From an uncultured Ruminobacter sp. (GTDB lineage: Bacteria > Pseudomonadota > Gammaproteobacteria > Enterobacterales > Succinivibrionaceae), in the NCBI GenBank assembly GCA_902776415.1, contig CACYPY010000026.1, positions 1 through 38,991 of the forward strand: 38,991 nt of DNA, in the 5' to 3' direction. How positions within the stretch are numbered: position 1 is the stretch's first letter; each line of letters begins with the position of its first letter. The position numbers and the translations under genes are program-made. Shown one piece after another: positions 16,043 through 24,552 of this stretch. The notes under the pieces are model-generated. The model was not told the DNA's origin and did no database searches. It worked only from the letters and a program-made list of their open reading frames with translations.

Positions 16043-18046
16043 TCAGACTATCGGGGAGGCACTTTCCTTACGATACTGTGCCGGAGTAATCCCGAAGGCC
16101 TTCTTAAAGCTCCTGCTGAAATGCTCGGCATTCTGATAGCCGCAGCCGGAAGCAATGGACTCCACGGTCTGATTGGTGTTCTTCAAAAGAGTTTTGGCCC
16201 GTTTCATCCGGATCCCGGAGAGCAGTTCCCCGAAGGTCTTGCCGGACTTATCCCGAATGTATTTCGAAACATAGGGGGTTGAAAGCCCCAGTTCCTCGGC
16301 CAGCATCTCCAAAGTCACATCCTGATAATGAAGCTGCATGAAATTCATAATCGAGATCAGCCGTTCGTCCTTTTCATTAACATTCTGCGCCAGAGCCGGA
16401 ATCTTGTTCACGGCAACCACCAGAGCGTCTATGGAGGCCTTTATGATATCGTCATCAATGCCGACGCCGAAGAAGTTTTCACCATTGCAGGCAACTCCCA
16501 CATATGCCACGGCCTTTGAGGAGGAACCCTGAGTAAGCGCATGCTCCTCGTACATGTGAAGCTCATAACTGATTCCGAAGAACTGCTTGATGGCATTGCT
16601 GACAGCATCCAGACGTCCGTTGCCGTTGGCATTCACCACCGTTATCCGATCCCCGATTTTGATGCTGGCACTGGCCATAATGCATTCAGACTGCTTAAAA
16701 TGGGTTTCCGGCACGGTAAAGTTCGGGGTGCAGTTAATGTAATTGTCTGAAAAAATCTCATAAACCCATTCCGGCGAAAGCTCCTTGTGGGCCTCATCGG
16801 AAACCTGCTTAACCGCATAACCCAGCTGCTCACGCATTTTCATCGGAATGGTGAAGTGATAGCTGTGGCTGAGAATGTAGGCCACTCCGCCCTTTCCGGA
16901 CTGACTGTTGATCCTGATAACGTCGGAATCATAGGTACGCCCCACATCCATGGGATCAATGGGAAGATAGGGCACCGTCCATTCATTGAGATGATGCTCC
17001 TCTCTCCAGGCCATGCCCTTGGCGATGGCATCCTGGTGAGAACCGGAAAATGCGGTAAATACCAAATCGCCGGCATAGGGCTGCCGTTCATACACTCTCA
17101 TTCTGGTGCAGCGCTCGTAGGTTTCCCGGATCTTCGGCATTTCGGAAAAATCCAGCCCCGAATCAACGCCGTAGGAAAACATGTTCATGGCCACGGTAAT
17201 AAGATCCACGTTACCGGTACGTTCTCCGTTGCCGAACAGCGTGCCCTCGACTCTGTCAGCACCTGCCAGAATTCCCATTTCCGCATCGGAAACGCCGGTG
17301 CCCCGGTCGTTGTGCGGATGAATGCTGAGCATCACATTTGAACGATGTCTGAGATTCTTGCTGAGATATTCGATCTGCGAGGCAAAAACATGGGGCATGG
17401 CGGTTTCCACAGTGGCCGGAATATTGATGATGGCCTTGTGATCGGGAGTCGGTTCCCACACATCCAGCACCGCATTGCAAACCTCCAGGGCATAGTCAAC
17501 CTCAGTGCCGTGGAAGCTTTCCGGACTGTACTCGAATGAAAAGTTTCCGTCGGTTTCGGAAGCCAGCTGCTTTAAGAGCCGGGCTCCGTCCACTGCCAGC
17601 TTCTTAACCTGTTCACGATCCTTTTTGAACACCTGCTCTCTCTGGGCTACCGAAGTGGAGTTGTAGAGATGAATAACCGCCCGGGGCGCCCCCTGCACCG
17701 CCTCGAAGGTTTTTCTGATAATATGCTCCCGGGCCTGAGTCAGAACCTGAATGGTTACATCATCGGGAATCATGTTCCGTTCGATAAGAGCCCTGGCAAA
17801 ATCAAACTCGGTTTCGGATGCTGCCGGAAAGCCTACCTCGATCTCCTTGAAGCCTATCTTAACCAGCAATGAAAAGAACTCCAGCTTCTCCTCAAGACTC
17901 ATGGGCTCGATGAGTGCCTGATTGCCATCCCTGAGGTCAACGGAGCACCAGACCGGAGGCTTTTCTATATAATCCTTTTTCACCCAGTCCATAGAGCTGA
18001 CCGGCGGAAGAAAATACTGTCTCTTGTATTTACCAGGTTTAATCAT
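16043..18046 (-). CDS. leuA: 2-isopropylmalate synthase fused to a C-terminal AraC-type DNA-binding domain
   Basis: The enzyme condenses acetyl-CoA with 2-ketoisovalerate, the first committed step of leucine synthesis. Residues 1-555 form a full-length synthase of the long type. DLRDGNQ (37-43) and HPHNDRG (243-249) supply the metal and catalytic residues, and FGNGERTGNVDL (271-282) follows. The C-terminal part, about 455-555, corresponds to the LeuA allosteric domain that normally binds leucine. Residues 562-661 are a complete AraC/XylS domain with two helix-turn-helix units: DVTLEMLAEELGLSTPYVSKYIRD, then SIASGCGYQNAEHFSRSFKKAFGITPAQYRK. The frame is continuous and the stop follows this domain, so it is a real fusion in this sequence. 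AGAGGT precedes the ATG. No other leu genes are in the window. I infer a bifunctional enzyme-regulator that might sense leucine. Confidence 0.93.
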   Translation of the reverse strand: MIKPGKYKRQYFLPPVSSMDWVKKDYIEKPPVWCSVDLRDGNQALIEPMSLEEKLEFFSLLVKIGFKEIEVGFPAASETEFDFARALIERNMIPDDVTIQVLTQAREHIIRKTFEAVQGAPRAVIHLYNSTSVAQREQVFKKDREQVKKLAVDGARLLKQLASETDGNFSFEYSPESFHGTEVDYALEVCNAVLDVWEPTPDHKAIINIPATVETAMPHVFASQIEYLSKNLRHRSNVMLSIHPHNDRGTGVSDAEMGILAGADRVEGTLFGNGERTGNVDLITVAMNMFSYGVDSGLDFSEMPKIRETYERCTRMRVYERQPYAGDLVFTAFSGSHQDAIAKGMAWREEHHLNEWTVPYLPIDPMDVGRTYDSDVIRINSQSGKGGVAYILSHSYHFTIPMKMREQLGYAVKQVSDEAHKELSPEWVYEIFSDNYINCTPNFTVPETHFKQSECIMASASIKIGDRITVVNANGNGRLDAVSNAIKQFFGISYELHMYEEHALTQGSSSKAVAYVGVACNGENFFGVGIDDDIIKASIDALVVAVNKIPALAQNVNEKDERLISIMNFMQLHYQDVTLEMLAEELGLSTPYVSKYIRDKSGKTFGELLSGIRMKRAKTLLKNTNQTVESIASGCGYQNAEHFSRSFKKAFGITPAQYRKESASPIV

Positions 18047-18244
18047 AGGGACCTCTTTTTAAAATAAATCAAAACTCATGATATATTTTAAGCAACTCTC
18101 AAAAAAAATAAAGACATTTCTCACATTTGGGGCAAAATTTTCTGAAAAAGATTCCGGCTCTCCGTCTGAAGATACTGAATTACAGACATTCATGTAACAA
18201 ATCGTCCGGAAAGGCTGAAAGCACCGGGTGATTTCCCCGGCCTG

Positions 18245-18282
18245 AAATAAAAATGCCGGAGGCTTCGCATAACCGCCGGCAT
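18245..18282 (-). terminator. Terminator of the zinc-ribbon membrane protein gene
   Basis: On the minus strand ATGCCGG pairs with CCGGCAT, with two further G-C pairs after one mismatch, followed by TTTTTATTT. It lies between the zinc-ribbon gene stop and leuA, so leuA has its own promoter in the following 200 bases. Confidence 0.82.
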
Positions 18283-18338
18283 GCATAACTGAAAAAAAGA
18301 CTGCGCCGTCCTGGCGGGAAATGCGGATAGAAAAAAAC

Positions 18339-20006
18339 TCACTCACCCCCGAAAACAATGGTAAGGGTGCTCCCCAGCAGAATAAAGAGGACCATGCCAA
18401 CAGCAAAGCAGCCCGTTTCCGAATCCCTTTTCAGAAACAGCTTAAGCCGGGATTCCCCGTTTTCATTCCGGAACATGGAGAAAAAACCGCACTGCCCGTT
18501 TCCGGAATTTCTGATACGCCGTCTGGTGCCGTCAGGCATGATCTCGTGAATGACGGGATTGTCATAAACAGAAACCCGGCCGGCCTTAAGAAGGTATATC
18601 AAAACCACCATGGCTGCCAGAACGTACCAGGCGGCACCGTATTCCATATGAAAACCCGACAGGAAGCTTTCGTGAGCCTCCATTACGAGAAGCCGCAGGG
18701 GTGCTGCCAGAATTACCGGCAGAAATATTACGGCAAGAGAGGTCAGAATGAGCCTTATAATTCTTGAAGGGCCGTAGAAAGAAATGCTTGCCGGCACCAG
18801 ATTTCCGTTTTCATCAGGTTCCCGGAACACCGGACTGTTATCATAGGGATTTCTGAGAATATCCTTCTCCTCGTCAATCCTGAGCCTCCTGCCTTCGCGG
18901 CGGGCTTTCGCGGTTTCCGTCTTAAGCACCACGTTTCGAATCAGTGACTTTTTGCCGTCCCCCATGATGGCAAAAATAATCGCCCCGAACACCATGCCCC
19001 CGTATACGATAAGCTCCGGATTAAATCCGAAAAAGTATCCCAGTGCCAGAGTCAGAACAATCGTATAAATCAGAGGCTCGATAACCCAGGGGTAACTGAC
19101 CCGGGTGCGCGATCCGCTGACAGCAATTCTCCCGGTCTGTCCGTTCATTACCGCCAGAAGCTCCCCCTGTTTTATGATGTAAACCGGCAAAAGCGCATTG
19201 AGCACCATAAGATCGCCGGTAGCCACAGTCACATCAACACCCGAAGTCTGAAGCACCCTTTCAATCTCCGGAAGAAAATCCTCCCGTACCTCCTCGCGGA
19301 TTCTGTTATCGGTATCGGCCTCACTGAGATCCATAAGCTGCACCCGGTGTCCGGAAATAACCCCGTAATCAAAAGGTCTGGCCTGGGACCAGTCAAAGGG
19401 CTCCATCTCGTTCAGAACCAGGTTGTCGAGATTCTTCGAGGTGCTGACGGCAATACCTTCAAGATAGCCGGAACACTGATAACGGCGATAGCCCCCGTCA
19501 CGAAACACCGTACCGGATACCGGGCCCCTGACCAGCTGATACGGAACATAGCAGCCAGTAAGACTGTCAATGGCGGAAAGAACCTTCCGGCCCTCGGGGG
19601 TTTTACTGTTCTTTTCCGCCCAGGAATGCATTCTTTCGCGGGCTTCCTTTTCGGTTATGAAGAACGGAATGATGATTTCCGGAAGTCTTGCGGGATCCAG
19701 AAGCTCCGGTCTTATGAGAGCACTGCCGCAATAAAGACAGGTCCGGGAGGCATCCCCCTCCGGAAATGCCACTACGGCTCCGCAGGAGGGGCAGACACAT
19801 TCCCGATATTCGGAACCCTCGTTACGCTCCCGGGTATTCTGCCTGTTAAGATGACACCAGGTCCGGGCGGCCTTTCCGGCTTCGGCAATGCCGGTAAGTT
19901 CTCCGCATCCGGGACAGCGATATGACTGTTTCAGAATGTCAAAACCTGCCGGGGTATTGCAGTTCTTGCAGTATACCCGCAGGGGGATACGAGAAGTTTC
20001 ATCCAT
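18339..20006 (-). CDS. Membrane protein with two N-terminal zinc ribbons
   Basis: The 555-residue protein opens with two four-cysteine zinc ribbons: CKNC...CPGC (about 13-38) and CPSC...CLYC, which resemble TFIIB/PriA-type ribbons. A long soluble region follows, beginning EIIIPFFITEKEARERMHSW and containing TGCYVPYQLV. This layout is known from zinc-ribbon membrane proteins often misannotated as helicase or PriA-like. The C-terminal half has about five to six membrane segments, including YTIVLTLALGYFFGF, IYGG-like and LILTSLAVIFLPVIL stretches. No helicase motifs are seen. AGGAA precedes the ATG at 20006; the frame is open to 20102 without a good site. Function unknown. It is followed by its own terminator and stands alone. 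Confidence 0.8.
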   Translation of the reverse strand: MDETSRIPLRVYCKNCNTPAGFDILKQSYRCPGCGELTGIAEAGKAARTWCHLNRQNTRERNEGSEYRECVCPSCGAVVAFPEGDASRTCLYCGSALIRPELLDPARLPEIIIPFFITEKEARERMHSWAEKNSKTPEGRKVLSAIDSLTGCYVPYQLVRGPVSGTVFRDGGYRRYQCSGYLEGIAVSTSKNLDNLVLNEMEPFDWSQARPFDYGVISGHRVQLMDLSEADTDNRIREEVREDFLPEIERVLQTSGVDVTVATGDLMVLNALLPVYIIKQGELLAVMNGQTGRIAVSGSRTRVSYPWVIEPLIYTIVLTLALGYFFGFNPELIVYGGMVFGAIIFAIMGDGKKSLIRNVVLKTETAKARREGRRLRIDEEKDILRNPYDNSPVFREPDENGNLVPASISFYGPSRIIRLILTSLAVIFLPVILAAPLRLLVMEAHESFLSGFHMEYGAAWYVLAAMVVLIYLLKAGRVSVYDNPVIHEIMPDGTRRRIRNSGNGQCGFFSMFRNENGESRLKLFLKRDSETGCFAVGMVLFILLGSTLTIVFGGE

Positions 20007-20248
20007 AAAAATGGTTCCTGTTCCGTTAAGATACCGTTTCCGCCCCGTTGCAAGTTCCCGCATAAGCAGGGTTACATCCGCGACGGGCCGCAAAAAAAGC
20101 ACTGACTCTGCAAAATGGCTGTCCCTGAAGTCTTTTGACTCCGCCCGGCCGTGAGTCAGATTTTTCTGATTCGTGAGGTCATGCCCCGCAATACCGTTTT
20201 CTCCGATAAAAACCTGCAGAATTACCGTGCCGGCGCCGGTACGGAAAC
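20007..20248. other. Region between the zinc-ribbon gene and the Tol-Pal terminator
   Basis: About 240 bases without a supported gene. It includes the inverted repeat TGACTC/GAGTCA (about 20140-20160) followed by GATTTTTC on the plus strand. This could be a weak hairpin or operator upstream of the minus-strand zinc-ribbon gene. Confidence 0.4.
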
Positions 20249-20281
20249 AAAAAACAGGAGATCCCGCCAGAGACCTCCTGT
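20249..20281 (-). terminator. Terminator of the Tol-Pal operon
   Basis: On the minus strand ACAGGAGGTC pairs with GATCTCCTGT (one wobble) around an eight-base loop, followed by six T. It lies about 40 bases past the cpoB stop. Confidence 0.92.
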
Positions 20282-20319
20282 ATCAGGCATTATCTGTAAA
20301 AGCCCCGGGCAGATCCGGA

Positions 20320-21051
20320 CTACTTAAGACGATCCAGTGCCTTCTGAGCAAGAACCGCCTCGGCGGAGCCCTTGTAGGAGTTGACCACCACCTGATAGAA
20401 CTTTTTAGCCTTGTCGGGATTCTTCAGAAGCTCCTCGATGGCTCCCAGCTTGTAGATGGAATCGGCGCGCTTCTGACAGGACTTGTACTTGGTCACATTC
20501 AGAAAATTCTCCCGGGCCTTCTGATACTGCTTTTCCTTGTAGTAAATCTGTCCCAGCCAGTAATAAGAGTTGGGAACCAGATCGGAATCCGGATAATTCT
20601 GAATAAGCTCGCTGAAGCCGGCCTCGGCCTTCCTGAAATTATTGTCCCTGACAAAGGCAAAGGAATCATCATAAAGCTTTTTGGGATCCCCGGCGGGCTT
20701 TTTGGCATCGGGAGCCGGAACAACATCCGGCTGCGGCTTCGGACCGTTATTTCCGGAAGAAGCGGTATCAGGAGCAGGCGGATTGGGATTCGCCGGAATC
20801 TGAGGTCTGACACCGCCCTTCTCCAAAGCACTGAGACGTTCCGAAAGATCCTGAATCTGACCTTCCAGTTTTCTGATGGTGGCGTCCTGCTGCTGCACCC
20901 GGTTTTGCATCTCAAGAAGAGCCGCATTTCTGGCATTGATCTGTTTTTCCAGCTGGGCCACCGTAGGCTCCGCCGCTGCCAGCGGAGACAAAAGGCAAGC
21001 CGACAGAAGCACAGCCGGTACCAGAATACCCCTAAGCCTTGTAAAAGCCAT
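20320..21051 (-). CDS. cpoB: Cell division coordinator CpoB (YbgF)
   Basis: CpoB is a periplasmic TPR protein that binds TolA and coordinates outer-membrane constriction with peptidoglycan synthesis by PBP1B. The precursor has 243 residues. A signal peptide covers residues 1-27 (cleavage after LAAA). An N-terminal coiled coil, about 30-75, drives trimerisation. A Pro/Asn/Gly linker precedes TPR repeats from about 120 to the end, with typical FSELIQNYPDSDLVPNSYYW and KKFYQVVVNSYKGSAEAVLA units. GAGGGA precedes the ATG. It is the last gene of the cluster, 14 bases after pal, and a terminator follows. Confidence 0.95.
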   Translation of the reverse strand: MAFTRLRGILVPAVLLSACLLSPLAAAEPTVAQLEKQINARNAALLEMQNRVQQQDATIRKLEGQIQDLSERLSALEKGGVRPQIPANPNPPAPDTASSGNNGPKPQPDVVPAPDAKKPAGDPKKLYDDSFAFVRDNNFRKAEAGFSELIQNYPDSDLVPNSYYWLGQIYYKEKQYQKARENFLNVTKYKSCQKRADSIYKLGAIEELLKNPDKAKKFYQVVVNSYKGSAEAVLAQKALDRLK

Positions 21052-21065
21052 GATCGTCCCTCAAA

Positions 21066-21632
21066 TTAATACGAAATCACTGCCCGGCGGTTTTTCTTCC
21101 AGGCATTTTCATTATGCTCGAAAAGCTGCGGCTTCTCCTCGCCGTAGCTGACAATGGAAATCTGCTGTGCCGGAACCCCGAGATTGAGCAGATACTGAGC
21201 CACGGAACGGGCACGGCGCTCACCCAGCGCGATGTTATATTCCGGAGTGCCGCGTTCGTCGGTATGACCTTCGATGATGATGGTCACCTTCGAAGCTGTT
21301 CTCAGAAAATCGGCATGAGCCTCCAGCAGAGATATATAGTTGTTCGGGATGGCATCGCTGTCAAAGGCAAAATAGATAACATTGTCCTGCTTGAGAGCCT
21401 GCAGCTTGGCACGCTGCTCCCGGGAGAGCTCCAGGCCGTCATTCGGGGAAGCATAGTCATCGCCTACCACAATGGCTCCGTTCTCCATGGAATCGCCGGA
21501 TTCGACAATTGAAGGATCCTCAACGATGGCAGTGCTGTCGGTATTGCCGTCTTCATTTTTGGTGGCACATCCGGTAAGTCCCAGCGTGAACAGCAGCACT
21601 GCGGAAAAACAGAAAAAATACTTTTTTAACAT
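21066..21632 (-). CDS. pal: Peptidoglycan-associated lipoprotein Pal
   Basis: Pal is an outer-membrane lipoprotein that holds the outer membrane to peptidoglycan and is relocated to the septum by the Tol complex. The lipobox LTGC places the modified cysteine at residue 22. The OmpA-like C-terminal domain contains VIYFAFDSDAIP, IIIEGHTDERGTPEYNIALG and RRARSVAQYLLNLGV, including the Asp and Arg that bind diaminopimelate. The ATG at 21632 (AAGGGA ten bases upstream) gives a standard signal peptide and 188 residues; a TTG six codons earlier would overlap that site. It follows tolB and precedes cpoB as in enterobacteria. Confidence 0.97.
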   Translation of the reverse strand: MLKKYFFCFSAVLLFTLGLTGCATKNEDGNTDSTAIVEDPSIVESGDSMENGAIVVGDDYASPNDGLELSREQRAKLQALKQDNVIYFAFDSDAIPNNYISLLEAHADFLRTASKVTIIIEGHTDERGTPEYNIALGERRARSVAQYLLNLGVPAQQISIVSYGEEKPQLFEHNENAWKKNRRAVISY

Positions 21633-21701
21633 AAAACAGATCCCTTGCAAATTTTAAAACTCAAACCTCTGACAGCCAAAGAAAACATTCCCCGCTGCCC
21701 A

Positions 21702-22988
21702 TCACTTTCCGGCATAACCGGACCATGACGGGAAGTAATACTCCCCTCCGGAGTTCCTGAGAACCTCCCGGTATCTGCCATTTGCGGATACCAGTGCCAG
21801 AACGCTCCTGCCGCCCTTTACAGTATTGTAGATAATCATGTTGCCGCCTGGCGATACCGTCGGAGATTCATCCAAAGAGGTTCCGGTGAGAGAATACAGA
21901 CTGCCGGAAAAATCCTGCCGTGATACCCGAAAACCGCCGTTCTGATTAATTAACACTATACCCGAATTATCAGGCATTACAACCGGAGAGAGATTCTTTA
22001 CCGGAGATCTTGTTACCCGGGATACAGCACCCGACGAAAGATCCACGCTGAAAACCTGCGGCGCTCCGGCTCTCTCTGACACAAAATACAGGTTGCGGCC
22101 ATCCGGAGACCAGGAGGGTTCGGTATCAATGCCCGGATTGCTGGTAATACGTTTCAGGCTCCTGGCAGCCAGGTTAAGAACATATATTTCCGGATTTCCG
22201 TCCTTGGAAAGCACCATGGCCAGACTGGATCCGTCCGGAGACCATGCCGGGTTGCTGTTAAGTCCCGGGAAACTGGTAATAAGCTTTCTGCTTCTGGAAA
22301 CAATATCCAGAGTGTAAATCTGCGGCTTCCTTTGTTCAAAAGACACATAGGCCAGAGTCCGGCCGTCATTTCTCCACCTGGGACTCATCAAAGGCTGCGA
22401 TGAAACCAGAAGCACCTTCTCGTTTTTGCCGTCATAGTCGGCTACTGCCAGCTGATAAGGATGCTTTGAGGCAAATGATCTTTTAATGTAGGCGATTCTG
22501 GTGCCGAATCCCCCTTTGGTTCCGGTGAGCTTTTCGTAAACCTGATCGCTGATCCTATGCCCGTATTCCCGCAGCCTGCCGGCAGGGACATCCGCCTTGA
22601 CGCCCTGAATAACCAGAGGATTTCCCGATGTCAGGGACACCAGCTCAAAATTAACCACATATCCGGAAGCTCCCTTGGCCACCCGGCCTACCACCACTGC
22701 CTCGGTTCCGGCCGGAAAATCTGAGGTTCTGACCTCATCTCCGGTAGATGCCTTCTGCCCGCCGGCTGCCACCGGAGAAAACACTCCGGAACGGGTAAGA
22801 TCGGCAGCAATGATTCCCGCCAGATCCTGATCCTCCCGGGCCGCGCTCTGACCTCCGAAGGGAACCACCACTATTTTTCTGCCGATATCCATGCCCCCGG
22901 TAATTTCCAGGTTCAGATCCGCCTGACCGGTTCCCGCAAATCCCCAAAACAGCACCAGAGCGCTGAAGGCCTTTTCCCATACTTTCAT
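21702..22988 (-). CDS. tolB: Tol-Pal system protein TolB
   Basis: TolB is a periplasmic beta-propeller that binds Pal and releases it when TolA acts. The precursor has 428 residues (E. coli 430). A signal peptide covers about residues 1-23 (cleavage after GQA). An N-terminal domain precedes the six-blade WD40-like propeller, visible as repeated PAWSPDGSSLAMVLSKDGNPEIY and PSWSPDGRNLYFVSERAG-like blades. No clear Shine-Dalgarno is visible; the start is chosen by the signal peptide. It lies between tolA and pal. Confidence 0.97.
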   Translation of the reverse strand: MKVWEKAFSALVLFWGFAGTGQADLNLEITGGMDIGRKIVVVPFGGQSAAREDQDLAGIIAADLTRSGVFSPVAAGGQKASTGDEVRTSDFPAGTEAVVVGRVAKGASGYVVNFELVSLTSGNPLVIQGVKADVPAGRLREYGHRISDQVYEKLTGTKGGFGTRIAYIKRSFASKHPYQLAVADYDGKNEKVLLVSSQPLMSPRWRNDGRTLAYVSFEQRKPQIYTLDIVSRSRKLITSFPGLNSNPAWSPDGSSLAMVLSKDGNPEIYVLNLAARSLKRITSNPGIDTEPSWSPDGRNLYFVSERAGAPQVFSVDLSSGAVSRVTRSPVKNLSPVVMPDNSGIVLINQNGGFRVSRQDFSGSLYSLTGTSLDESPTVSPGGNMIIYNTVKGGRSVLALVSANGRYREVLRNSGGEYYFPSWSGYAGK

Positions 22989-23046
22989 ATTTGCAATTCC
23001 GGTGTTTTATTGATTCAGACACCGGCTCCCTGTAATTAAATCTCTG

Positions 23047-24052
23047 TTAAATCCGCGGAGTCATCTTCAGATGAATTACCCGGCAGTCGCTGCATTCCTT
23101 CGGCGGTGCCGGAAAGGCATGAATCCTGTCCAGCGCCTGTCTGACACTTTGGCATACCCGACTGTCCCCAGTACAGTTTTCACCGCTGATACTGCCGTTT
23201 TCGGAAAGCCTGATGGTGATATTCACCGTCTTGCCGTTCATGGCCTTCTCCACATGCCATGCTTCTTCAATGATGCTCTTAACGGTCATCCCGTAACGCT
23301 GGGCCATTTCGAGCTGAGCATTCGTGCCGCTTTGAGAGGAGCCGCCCGGACCGTCCAAAGAACCCAGAATATCATCCTCCAGCGACTGTTCGCGCTTTCG
23401 TCTTGCTTCTTCCTCGGCTTTTCTTCTGGCTTCTGCTTCGGCCTTCTTCCTGGCCTCGGCTTCGGCCTTCTTTTTAGCTTCCTCTTCTGCTTTCTTCTTA
23501 GCCTCGGCTTCAGCCTTCTTTTTAGCTTCCTCTTCAGCCTTCTTCTTAGCCTCGGCTTCGGCCTTCTTTTTAGCTTCCTCTTCAGCCTTCTTCTTAGCCT
23601 CGGCTTCGGGCCTTTTCGGCAGCCTTCCGCTCGGCCAGAGCCCTGACCTCATCCTCGGCTTTTTTCCTGGCCTCGGCCTCAGCCTGCTTTCGGGCCTCCT
23701 CGGCTTTCCTTTTGGCCTCGGCCTCAGCCTGTTTCCGGGCTTCCTCGGCTTTCCTTTTGGCTTCGGCTTCCGCCCGCTTTTTCGCCTCTGCTTCCGCCTT
23801 TTTTCTGGCTTCTGCCTCTGCCTTTCTGCGGGCCTCGGCCTCCGCTTTTCTCCTGGCCTCCAGCTCCGCCTTTCTCCGGGCCTCCTTCTGGGCCGGCAGA
23901 GAATTATAATCCACCATGGTGGCATGGATCAGCGGCTTTTCATTCTGCTTTGTCTCTTCGGGAGTAAGGTCTACATTAAAAAAAAGCACAGCGAACAGCG
24001 CCGCATGCAACAACACTGCAATTACAGCTGATGTTGTAAGACTGTACTTCAT
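23047..24052 (-). pseudogene. tolA: tolA, interrupted by a one-base frameshift
   Basis: TolA is the inner-membrane-anchored rod that spans the periplasm and links TolQR to TolB, Pal and CpoB. All parts are present but in two frames. From 24052 the first frame gives an N-terminal membrane anchor (SAVIAVLLHAALFAVLFF) and about 120 residues of Ala/Glu/Lys/Arg helix, and stops at 23594. The second frame carries the rest of the helix and the C-terminal domain III with its cysteines, to 23047. One extra C in GGCCCGAAGCC (23608-23612) explains the switch: removing it restores one protein of about 335 residues. A programmed shift is unlikely, as no known slippery sequence is present. The start at 24052 has GGAG nine bases upstream; an ATG at 24067 also exists. 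tolB follows, tolR precedes. Confidence 0.85.
23463..23606 (-). repeat. Three 48-bp tandem repeats in tolA
   Basis: Each unit encodes KKKAEEEAKKKAEAEA (16 residues), with only a few synonymous differences. They form part of the TolA helical rod and begin right beside the frameshift. Such near-identical repeats change in number easily. Confidence 0.85.
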
Positions 24053-24070
24053 TAACAGTAACTCCATACT

Positions 24071-24089
24071 GGACCGAAAAAAACGGTCC
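24071..24089 (-). other. Hairpin between tolR and tolA
   Basis: On the minus strand GGACCG, seven T, CGGTCC: a perfect six-base stem with a T loop, four bases before the ATG at 24067 and 19 bases before the preferred start at 24052. It could shield the first ATG or slow mRNA decay. Confidence 0.6.
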
Positions 24090-24120
24090 GGTCAATTCTC
24101 TTATATTCCGGAAACCGGCT

Positions 24121-24552
24121 CTACTTGCTGTTCAGAGGCTCTGTCACCAGTCCCACACTTTCCACGCCGGCATTCTTCAGGGAATTCATAAGCTGAATAA
24201 CGCTGTCATACGAAGCCCGGACATCTCCCTGCACCACCACCGGAGACCCCGGCTTCTCCGCAAGATAACTCTTTACCCTGTCGGAAAGATCCCGGAGCGA
24301 CTCCACGGGAACGGTACCGCCACCGGGAATCTCCACAAAATACTTTCCCCGGGCATCAACGCTGCAGATAACAGGAATCTTCTGATCCTCGCTCATGGCC
24401 TCCGACTCGGCCTGCGGCAGATCCACCGTAACCCCCTGCATAACCACCGGAGCCGTGGCGATAAATATCACCAGAAGCACCATCATCACATCGATATACG
24501 GCACCACATTGATCTCTGCCATGGGACGCTTTTTGGCACGGCTGCGGTTCAT
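24121..24552 (-). CDS. tolR: Tol-Pal system protein TolR
   Basis: TolR is an ExbD-like inner-membrane subunit that, with TolQ, turns proton flow into movement of TolA. The 143-residue protein has an N-terminal MAEINVVPYIDVMMVLLVIFI segment carrying the conserved Asp of the proton path. A periplasmic domain follows, with VVVQGDVRASYDSVIQLMNSLK. It overlaps tolQ by four bases (ATGA), indicating translational coupling. Confidence 0.97.
   Translation of the reverse strand: MNRSRAKKRPMAEINVVPYIDVMMVLLVIFIATAPVVMQGVTVDLPQAESEAMSEDQKIPVICSVDARGKYFVEIPGGGTVPVESLRDLSDRVKSYLAEKPGSPVVVQGDVRASYDSVIQLMNSLKNAGVESVGLVTEPLNSK

Noticed and set aside
18059..18340. Leucine leader-peptide attenuator before leuA
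   Set aside because: A short frame exists in the leader, but it lacks a run of leucine codons, and the only terminator there belongs to the preceding gene.
23594..23625. Programmed frameshift in tolA
   Set aside because: Reading on needs a +1 shift at GCC CGA. No known slippery sequence or stimulating structure is visible, so a plain insertion or sequence error is simpler.
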